Shown here: positions 56,090-64,000 of the stretch, one piece after another
Layout: each line of letters begins with the position of its first letter
How positions within the stretch are numbered: the stretch's first letter is position 1
Assembly: GCA_905250115.1 (NCBI GenBank)
Contig: CAJNOI010000123.1
Span: 124,001-188,000, forward strand
Source: Adineta steineri
Taxonomy: Eukaryota; Rotifera; Eurotatoria; Adinetida; Adinetidae
Direction: 5' to 3'
DNA length: 64,000 nucleotides
The notes under the pieces: model-generated
Told to the model about the DNA's origin: nothing
Seen by the model: only the letters and a program-made list of their open reading frames with translations
Databases searched by the model: none
Program-made: the position numbers and the translations under genes

Positions 56090-56632
56090 ATGTTAACAAA
56101 TAAATGGTTTATTATATTATTACAATTGGTTATACTCGTATTTATCAATAAAATCAATGGTCAAACATTATCAACTGTATCGTGCCAAACTGTTTTAAAT
56201 GATTCTTTTGTTTATTTAACTGCATCACATCCTACTACAGTTCGTTATTTAACTATTCAAGCAACATTTATATTAGAAAATAGATATGTTGCATATTATA
56301 TTGGATCTCTTACGTATGCTTCATCAATTGATTCATTAAATGGTACAGTAACTGTATCATTTAGTGATCGAACATGGATTCCATCATGTGGTAGTGGTTT
56401 GTTATTTTGTCCATCTCAAAATTTCAATTATAAAAATACTGATATACAAACAATTTCAATTAAAAGATCAGGTTCTATTCAATACATATTAAATAGTTGG
56501 GGTAATGGAAAATCAAACGATCAATTACAATGTTATGGTGTAAATCAACCACTTTATACAGCACCAACATTACAAACAGCATCTATGTTTATGATGACAT
56601 TACAAAAACAAGAATATGCTATACCAAAATAA
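56090..56632 (+). CDS. Secreted orphan protein, 180 aa
   Basis: Single exon, ATG 56090 to TAA 56632. A signal peptide (WFIILLQLVILVFINKINGQ) is followed by a mature region of about 155 residues with four Cys (SCQT, PSCGSGLLFCPSQ, LQCYG), likely two disulfides. It has several NxS/T sites and a beta-rich pattern. TYASSIDSLNGTVTVSFSDR is typical of a beta-sandwich. No catalytic motif or known domain is recognised. The frame is intact and the codon use matches real genes here. A TATA-like stretch and AT-rich leader precede the ATG. Confidence 0.7.
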   Translation: MLTNKWFIILLQLVILVFINKINGQTLSTVSCQTVLNDSFVYLTASHPTTVRYLTIQATFILENRYVAYYIGSLTYASSIDSLNGTVTVSFSDRTWIPSCGSGLLFCPSQNFNYKNTDIQTISIKRSGSIQYILNSWGNGKSNDQLQCYGVNQPLYTAPTLQTASMFMMTLQKQEYAIPK

Positions 56633-57873
56633 GAATTTTAAACAAAAACTATTCATTTTTCTTCAATATTCTATTGAACAATATACAAAAAACATATTAT
56701 ATATATTTTTTTTTTTCATTCTGTGTATTTCCATCTTCATTTTCATTTATTGTGAGTTATCAAAATAAATTAAGTATACAATTTCGTCTTTGAATTCATC
56801 ATAGTAAGATAGTAATCATTTATTTTTTGAAATGGTAAAGAGAGTCCATTCGATTGATTGTAAGTATTGCATTATCATCAATCGAAGAACAATTTACTCC
56901 ACCCATAAGAACACTATTCGACATAAATCAAGTAAACGATAATAAAAAAAGGTGAATAAGATATATCGCATCGTTGAATGTTGGTATCAAGTTGAATTAA
57001 TAATGTCCAAGAGTAATTTAATGTAACATTAATGATTGTTTCTGTTCATAGAAGATTAAATCGATTCTAAATAGTCAGTTGCGCGTCTGATGTTGATGAA
57101 ATATAAATATCATAAGGTAAAACATGTTGAATAACAACGGTATACTTCATCAGACTCTTATCTACAGATTCAATTCTAATCTGTTTTATCGACATTTTAC
57201 GATTGAATGTATTTTAAGGGTGTGGGTGTGCGTTTCAAAAGGCACTCATCTTAGACGAGCGTCACTTGTTATGATTATCTATTTATAAATTTTTGATTCT
57301 CTTATCGTATAAAGAGTTGCAATTTAGAAATCTTAGTCATGTTCTTTGCGATAGTCTTATATTCGTTAATATCTGATTCATACATCAATGAAAGAAAAAC
57401 GAATATACAAATTTTCAGTCTTATCACTCGAATGTATCATTGATGGAAAGAAAACATGACTGATAACTTGACTCATAACTATTTTTATCATCCGTAATAA
57501 CTGTATAAAGTCATACATACTACTGGTATTACTTTCTTGAATTTAACTGTATATTAAGTATCATTTATTTGATCTGAAAACAAACAATTTCTGATGAACA
57601 TGATTAAAAATTCTTATCGAAAAACTTTCTTCAGTATACGTTTTTCCAAATATAAAACTTTATGACTTCTCTTCAAGTATACATATTTGAATGAGTCATC
57701 GATAAAAATAATACTGTATCTATCATATTTATGAGTCAGTTCGAAGATTTAGTAATCGAACAAAACTATATAAATATATAGCATGACTCAGTCATGTCTA
57801 AGCAGAATAAACATTTTTTCATTGCAATAACTGTTATCAAGTATTCACTGAGTCATTTTCACAACAGAAATGA
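56633..57873. other. Intergenic region with repeat fragments
   Basis: Holds a half TGTGGG element (57221-57242, TTAAGGGTGTGGGTGTGCG) directly next to a family-F fragment (57248-57270, reverse CGCTCGTCTAAGATGAG). The rest is AT-rich. Confidence 0.5.
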
Positions 57874-59829
57874 ATGTCTGATTCAACAAATGAAAGTGAG
57901 AGCAGAGAAAACAAATCTCGTATGTGACTCAGTGCATGAATAATATTCTTTTACCTTTTCGTCTATATATACAACGTCTGAGTATCATTAATTGTGTTTA
58001 TATTTCTATTTCAAGTCTAGATCGACGATTGTATTGATTTACAAAAAGTATTAACAAGACAATCTCTTCTTTTTAATAATATTCTTTTGTTTTAATATAG
58101 TGACAAATGCTAACGAGGTTCAACGTTTATACAATACAATTTCAACTAATTTAACAAAGATTAATAATCATGGTTAGTTATATTTATTCGTTTATTTTTT
58201 AAATTTTTTATTCACTTCTAGTAAATGATCTTGAAAAACTCGTTCAAAAATTAGGTACATCCGAAGATAGTGAACCATTGCGTGATAACTCGTATGTAAG
58301 ATGAAAAACAAAAACTGATTTTGACATTTTCTTTCCGATAGTCATCGTCTTCAAAATGAAACAACAGTTTTAATACAACATACAAATGATGCACTTCAAC
58401 AATTGAAGAATATGCGCGTATTAACAAATGTTGATCAGGTGAAATATAATGATATTTATATATAGAATTTGAGTTTATTACTTTTAGAATCGTCTAAAAA
58501 GTTTAACTGAAAGTTTACCAAAACAATATGTAGCAACATTAGAACGTTTCCGTAACGTACAAAATATTGCTTTACGAAAAGAAAAAGAAAGTTTTAATCG
58601 TTCAAATGCAATTCCATTTCACCAACAAGGTATATCGAATCCATTATTTGCTAATGATTTCATTTCAACACCGATATCTTATCAACATCAACAACAAACT
58701 GAAATGAAAGCATTAACACAACGTGCCGAACAAATAGGCGATCTTGAGGTACATGATTAAAATATTTCATAATATTAAAAATGATTTGAAATTTTATCGA
58801 CTAACGGTTAAGACTTTTAAAGACTCGTCATGTCTTGAATGAGATAAAATATTTATATATACATACTCTAATAAATAGCTCATAGTACCAGTTCGATCTA
58901 AAAATTACTATTCTAATACTCTTAAGGAAGCTCTGTATCATCTAAAATTGATAGCCATTCCACAAATATTAAATTCATCTTTTCAATTATTAGTATCTAT
59001 AAGTAAAACATTGAACTCATTTACTATCCGATAGATTTTATTCGATATTTGTTGAATCCTATCAAATTAAATTCCATTCAGTAAAAAAAATGAAATATTA
59101 TGTTACTTTAATATATGTATAACTTTTTGTATCGGAAAACTGATTTGAAGATCGCATCACACGCAGTATTTATCCTTTTTAAAATTCTAGCTGATAAATT
59201 TTCATGCGAAGAGTTAGAAATAATCTTCTTATTTTTCTATTTAGACACTGATGGTTGAAGTCAGTGAATTGATCAAGGACATGGCTCAACTTGTTAGCGA
59301 ACACGGTGTTATTATTGGTAAGTTTTTCGAAATTATATATAAGAAAAACAGAACTGTTGTAATCAAATAATATTTTTTAAGAGACCATTGAAGGTCATGT
59401 TCTAGAAGCTGAGAAGCAAACGCATCAAGCCGCTGATGATGTTGGGAGGGCTCGCGAATATCAGGTATTATATTTCTCAATATTTATTGCTTCTAAATGC
59501 TAACTTTATTTATGATCTGTCGAAAAATTTTACTAATTAAGGAATTGATTTCATTATGCTTAATTAACTGAGTAATGATGAATATATGAAATAACTATAA
59601 CATCGCTGCATTTTTCTAACCTCTATTGATCAACATTTAACAAAAGCTATTATTTATCAAATTACCTCAAAATTTTCATTTATGTGTCGAGCATATATAT
59701 ATATATATATTTCTTTCTTTTTTCTATTTAAAGAGTTCGACTCGGTGTAATATAATTATATTAGTTACAGTTTTGCTCATTATTCTTGCCATTATTATAC
59801 TTGTTTTGGTTTTATTATTGAAAAAATGA
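57874..59829 (+). CDS. Qa-SNARE, endosomal syntaxin (syntaxin-7/12-like)
   Basis: Eight exons with phase-matched GT-AG introns: 57874-57919, 58101-58172, 58222-58291, 58342-58438, 58488-58748, 59245-59317, 59382-59464, 59734-59829 (265 aa, usual size). The N-terminus (MSDSTNESESRENKSLTNAN) leads into a three-helix Habc-like region (VQRLYNTISTNLTKINNHV; VNDLEKLVQKLGT; RLQNETTVLIQHTNDALQQL). A linker with FRNVQNIALRKEKESF precedes the SNARE motif (QRAEQIGDLETLMVEVSELI, KDMAQLVSEHGVIIETIEGH). Gln in ...HGVIIETIEGH is not at the usual zero layer position; the zero-layer residue should lie near DMAQLVSEHG. The last exon is the tail anchor (NIIILVTVLLIILAIIILVL) with a KK end. It drives fusion of endosomal membranes with partner SNAREs. 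Exon 1 is supported by phase and donor only. The 496-bp intron 5 has no recognised content. Confidence 0.85.
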
Positions 59830-60231
59830 TGTATCTGTGGTAAATGAGTTTGAAATAGTTCTTCCTACTTGTGATAATAAAAAATATCTTCAAGATTTAA
59901 ACAAGAAATATTGTTTAATCTTTTTATTTGAAATTCTTCATAAACTATTTGATATCTACGATCTTGAGGGTGTGGGTGTGTGTAAAGATGATTAAAAGAA
60001 CACACACACAAGCCTCTCCATAAATAAATAACGAAAATGTCGTGTATCTCTATATAATTTAATTTTTTTTCCAACAAATGTGGATTAGTTACTTTCAAAA
60101 AATGAATACTCATATCAGATACGATATTTTTATACCTGAATATTTTATATCGCGATCTTACAATCTCATAATTCAACATACCATCTATTGGTTTTATTTG
60201 AAAAACAAATATGGAAAAGAGAAACAATGTT
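59830..60231. other. Convergent intergenic region with a hairpin
   Basis: Between the syntaxin and dispanin-like genes; holds the hairpin 59961-60017. Confidence 0.6.
59961..60017. repeat. TGTGGG-type hairpin element
   Basis: ATCTTGAGGGTGTGGGTGTG then a short loop and GAACACACACACAAGCCTCT; the right arm is eroded. Confidence 0.7.
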
Positions 60232-60660
60232 TTAGTAACGACAATATGGATACGTATTACAATATGTACTGAAAACTAATTCATCATTAACGGCTAGAAC
60301 AATAAATGCAATCCAGAAAGCAATTTTAAATAGTGTAGCGACAATATTGAAAATAAGAGCCAACTTACTCATTGTTCTTGCACTACTTGCATTATTTTTT
60401 GTTTTGTAATCTCGACAGAGAAGACTAAACGTCAATGGAATCACGCCAATAAGTATTCCACCAAAGCATATATTAGTTATTGACCATGGTAACCAATCAT
60501 AAATTCAAGGACTTGTTTGATCGATCTTGTTATTTGGATGACCATTAACAGGTTGTTGGTTTGGATGCATGTACTCTACTCGTTCGTTTAAAGGCTTTGG
60601 TTCTCCTGCAACTAAATTTGATGGTTCTGAATAAGGTGAAACGACATTTGAAGAGGCCAT
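60232..60660 (-). CDS. CD225/dispanin-like (IFITM/PRRT-type) membrane protein with in-frame TGA
   Basis: One exon, 142 sense codons. From ATG 60660 the N-terminal Pro/Asn-rich part (MASSNVVSPYSEPSNLVAGE ... NNKIDQTSP) meets TGA at 60507-60505. The same frame goes on directly with IYDWLPWSITNICFGGILIG, then VIPLTFSLLCRDY, SSARTMSKLALIFNIVATLF and a second helix (FKIAFWIAFIVLAV) to the stop at 60232. The first helix, the ARxxSKxA loop and the second helix are the CD225 hallmark. No GT-AG pair can remove the TGA without deleting the conserved helix. Either a nonsense mutation just before the domain, an edited or read-through codon, or initiation further down (no in-frame ATG before the helix is obvious). 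Such proteins affect membrane curvature and fusion. Confidence 0.65.
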
Positions 60661-61646
60661 GATACGATAAATGAAGTTTGATAATAATAGTATAAAATAA
60701 CGACAGAGATTTCATTTAAATAGTCTATAATTATTATCATTGAAGATAAGAATTATAATACTTCTTAATGCATGCATTATCAATAAAGACGATTAAGAAA
60801 ATCATTGTTGGTATCAATAAGTAATTAAAAGTATATCATATATAAATATTTGATAATATTACTCATTGAAAAGAGAAAATAAATATTTGTCGCCTCTTGA
60901 ACAGATTTCAAAACAATATATCTGTCTGTAGTAAATCAAAATATCCTGTTTTTTGTTTGTCATATCTGATTAATTTGCGTCGTTGATTCGTCACATGTCA
61001 GCCAAAATATGACTTTCCCTATTTTCCAGTAACGTCTTTTTTTCACGCTTTTTCTTAGTATTTTTTAATATTATTTTGCGCTTCATGTAATACATAATAA
61101 TGATAAACTAACCGGAAGTTTATGGTCAAGAAAGCTGATCATCAGTGCAAAATGTTCCATTGTAAGATTATTAAGATTAAAAATAAATACATCTCCTTGG
61201 TGTTTCTTCTACTTCATTTTGTAATAAAATCTCAGTCTGTTTTGATTGATTTTGTCTTTCTTTCAATTCATGCTCTGTTTATTTCTCGCATGCAATTTGA
61301 CAAATCAGAATCTGTTCACGGTAAGGATTCTGTTTATTTCGTCAATTCACTCGACCAACATAAATGAATAAAGAAATATTTTGATTAATTATGATTTTTT
61401 TCATTATTTTCAATAGTAGTGTTGATTGTTTTTTCATTATTTCTCCATGTAGCAAACAAATCTTCGTAATCAATTTCTTCATTGTTGGCAGGGCTTCTTT
61501 ATTAGCATTTATATCGAATGAATATTATTTTTTCGCTCATTCGTATAATAAAACTCTACCATCAGAGAGAAAAAGAAAGATTCGACTTCATTTCGTCTAT
61601 TTTCTCTTGAAAAAGTACATACAATCGTAGCAAATATAAAAAAGAC
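60661..61646. other. Intergenic region
   Basis: About 1 kb of AT-rich DNA between divergent genes. No gene recognised; short frames at 61122-61630 have no domain or splice support. Confidence 0.45.
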
Positions 61647-63628
61647 ATGGTTAAAATTATTCGTACTGTCTCAAGTGAAATAGCAGTCGTACATAATAGG
61701 AAACGCCAGGTAGTTATCAATTTGACAATATTAACGAAGTTTTATCGAGTTTATCTTCCATTGAACGAATAAAGGGAAACCTCAACTGTTTTTTTTATAG
61801 GTAAAGCATAAGTCTAGGAAATCAAAAGACACGAATCATCGTTTATCTTCGAACGTCAGTCAATGCGAAAAACTAGTACTTCCCACGGACAATCGCTCTT
61901 CGATAACAATACCACCGCATGCGGAACCAAAGGACAAGAATCATCATTTGTCTCCGAGCGTCAGTCCATTCGAAAAATTAACACATCCCGCAGACAATCG
62001 CTCTTCGATAACAAGGCCATCGAGTGTAAAACCAAAGGACTCATCAGTCCAGAACTTGGACAAGTAAGTACTGAGGATGTGGTCGAACTTTCGAAGTATG
62101 AAAAGTACAGTGTGTCGTACGTCGGAGTACGGAAGTCTTGCCCCCCCCTCTTGTCTATTTTTCTTAATATATGTCGTACATTGTTTTTTAGGGGAAAGAC
62201 AAAACGTTCTGTAAAACGGAAAAGGAGGTGTGGTGCATTCTGGTTTATCATGTGTCCTATTCTTACTGCGTTGATATTGGCACTCCTGGCAGCTGGTATA
62301 TATGGACTTATCACTTTATTGGCAAACAAAACAGGAACTACTAGCACTGGTAATAAGTAAAAAGCTACTTATGTACTCGAAACCTAGAGCATTTGACTAA
62401 GAGCACCAGGTCGATAATTCCGATCGTAGAAATCTTAAAAAAACAGCTGTTTTTCTAGTGAGATCCCTCTGATTCCAGGGTGTGGGTGACTGTAGGTATT
62501 ATATTTATTTGTAATTAACACCTAAACTCACACCCATCCTTAAGATAATTTGTCATCTATTTTAAAGCTACAAGCACAACAACAACGACTGCGACTACAA
62601 CGACAACAAGCACAACAACATCGAGTATGTTCCATCAAATTTCATAATTGTTCTTTCTCTGCGTTCTGTAACTGAAATTCCAATGCAAAGATAAAGAAAC
62701 CTTCATCTTTCCAAAAAGAATTCCAAAACAGATTTGCAAAGTGATCACGGTCACGCGCGATCGTGAGGGTGAGAATAAAGATGAAAAGAACATCCACCCT
62801 TACACACTCTTACTCAGATCTTCAAAATCGAATTAGATATTTACTTTATTCTTCTCTTCAGCTACAAGTAGCACAACTACTACAGACACCACAACCACTA
62901 CAACCACCACCACCACCACCACTACAGACACTACTTCTACCTCGACTACTACGAGTACGATCCATCATTTTTTACTGTTCCTTTTTTTGCTATCATCTAT
63001 ACTTCTTTCTTTAGCTACATCGACTACTCCATACGTATGTAACTTTACTTGTCTCAATCAATCATGGATTTCTTCAGCGAATGTTTTGGCTTTATGGCCA
63101 TTCGATGGGACATTTATCGACAGTACTTTTACATATAATGTCACACCTGCGAATAGTCCTACTTTTGTAAGTAATGGCTATTTAAACCAAGCACTCTCTT
63201 TCAATGCGAATCAAAGTCAATCATTGGTCACTTCATACATTCCTCTGGCAAGTACGAGTTTTACAATTGATGTTTGGCTCTATCCGACAGGATTTCCTTA
63301 TTATGCGGATCATAGTATTCTTGGATTGTGCCCTGTGTTACTGACCAACGAATGCCTCCATTTGATCTTTCGCGATTCTGGATCAGGCTCTCACCTTCAT
63401 TTTGGATTCTATTTTAATGATTGTGATGGGGCTACAATAATATCTCCTAATAATTGGATCTATGTTACATTCGTTTTCGATATAAGTACGATGACACAAT
63501 GGATTTATCTCAACGGAGTACTAGAATGTTTTCGAACCTCATCATCAAATCTCTTATTCTCCACGGGCAGCGTTACTATTGGTTTGGTTCCAAATCTCGA
63601 AGGTGTGCCAGGCGACGACTATTTCCAG
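61647..63628 (+). CDS. Membrane-anchored LamG protein, 3' end missing
   Basis: Six exons in matching phase: 61647-61709, 61801-62063, 62192-62349, 62568-62624, 62862-62954, 63015-63628, with donor GTATTT at the end and no further exon before the window edge (416 codons so far). The N-terminal cytosolic part (MVKIIRTVSSEIAVVHNRKR) includes a tandem duplication of about 35 residues (NHRLSSNVSQCEKL...DNRSSIT / NHHLSPSVSPFEKL...DNRSSIT). Exon 3 holds a basic stretch (KTKRSVKRKRR) and a membrane helix (LTALILALLAAGIYGLITLL). Exons 4-5 are a pure Thr/Ser stalk. Exon 6 is a LamG-type domain (VLALWPFDGTFIDSTFTYN; FTIDVWLYPTG; IYVTFVFDI). A competing unspliced frame (from 61863) reads the same exon 2 differently, but only the spliced frame links to exon 1. 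Architecture parallels the kelch gene at 45626: anchor, Thr stalk, beta-rich head. Confidence 0.75.
62475..62547. repeat. TGTGGG-type hairpin in intron 3 of the LamG gene
   Basis: CCAGGGTGTGGGTGACTG ... right arm AACTCACACCCATCCTTAAG. Ends 20 bp before the exon 4 acceptor. Confidence 0.75.
62762..62812. repeat. TGTGGG-type hairpin in intron 4 of the LamG gene (degenerate)
   Basis: CGTGAGGGTGAGAATAAAG ... ACATCCACCCTTACACACTC. Confidence 0.55.
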
Positions 63629-64000
63629 GTATTTTGATGTTTTCAAACGAACGTACTTTAATGTAGAGGCTAGAAAAATTAAGACGGGTTTCATATAACT
63701 AGAATACACGTCTGAGGTCCAAACAAGATGCGTCTATACAGGTCTGTCTACTGATTTCTCAGGCGAGTACAATGAACAGAGAACATCACCAATTTAATCA
63801 TATGAATACTATGGATTTCTTTTAAATCTTAACCATATTTTCATACGTTTTTTGTCAAAATTTCATCTGACTGACAGACCAGTTTTCTACATCTTTTTCG
63901 ATGTTTTCGGAGAATAGTTTCGTCTTCTGCAATATTCAGAGAACTCTGTTACTAATCAGAAAAAGAGATTCGTAATAATAATTACTAGCGAGACCTCGTG
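63629..64000. other. Intron or 3' region of the LamG gene
   Basis: No exon continuing the LamG domain is seen. Mixed-composition sequence with short inverted words (GTCTGTC / GACAGAC) suggests repeat-derived DNA. Confidence 0.4.

Noticed and set aside
5823-60660. Reassignment of TGA to tryptophan or another amino acid
   Set aside because: TGA ends several intact genes (both NHL genes, syntaxin) and TGG is used throughout, so the code is standard.
61863-62360. Unspliced 165-codon frame with the same membrane helix
   Set aside because: It needs to read through a canonical 128-bp intron and has no link to the upstream exon; kept only as an alternative.
943-62812. Hairpins as a CRISPR array
   Set aside because: Units are inverted, widely spaced and variable; there are no regular spacers or cas genes, and the genome is eukaryotic.

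Overview
The window is eukaryotic nuclear DNA, very AT-rich, with short GT-AG introns (many 45-70 bp) in most genes. The mix points strongly to a bdelloid rotifer (Adineta/Rotaria-like): NHL-repeat, LamG, kelch and EGF secreted or membrane proteins, divergent rhodopsin-class GPCRs, a TRPA-like channel, and dozens of short pieces of TGTGGG/CCCACA sequence. TGTGGG is, as I recall, the bdelloid telomeric repeat. That assignment is inference; nothing here was searched.

Layout. 1-9 kb: 3' end of an extracellular protein, a small unknown gene, a B-box/coiled-coil NHL protein (minus), and a broken multi-pass membrane protein (minus). 10-19 kb: sialate O-acetylesterase (minus), a Kex1-like serine carboxypeptidase (plus), one intact GPCR (plus) and one broken GPCR (minus). 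21-30 kb: a two-LamG secreted protein (minus), a secreted MORN-repeat protein (plus), and an EGF-NHL protein (plus) whose NHL part is a paralogue of the first NHL gene. 30.8 kb: tRNA-Asn(GUU). 32-37 kb: an 11-exon N-myristoyltransferase and a relic of a plasma-membrane Ca2+-ATPase. 38-48 kb: a type II membrane protein, a TRPA-like ankyrin channel (minus), an ionotropic-receptor-like relic and a membrane-anchored kelch protein. 49-57 kb: a conserved membrane protein, a decayed alkyl-sulfatase gene (minus), a 73-aa two-exon gene, a broken DUF6438-like gene and a secreted orphan. 57-64 kb: an eight-exon Qa-SNARE (syntaxin), a CD225/dispanin-like gene with an in-frame TGA, and a membrane-anchored LamG protein that leaves the window.

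Housekeeping genes (N-myristoyltransferase, syntaxin, tRNA) look intact. Many accessory genes carry an internal stop, a frameshift or large deletions, so this looks like a chromosome segment where adhesion and receptor genes are duplicating and decaying.

The most striking unexplained signal is a family of about 30 short hairpin elements. Each has an arm like TTGAGGGTGTGGGTGTGG, a loop of roughly 20-45 nt, then the reverse complement. They occur about every 2 kb in intergenic DNA, in introns close to splice sites, and at the ends or break points of genes. Several other foldback/MITE-like families are also present. Predicted splice structures come from GT-AG sites with matching phase and from protein family resemblance; there is no transcript evidence.
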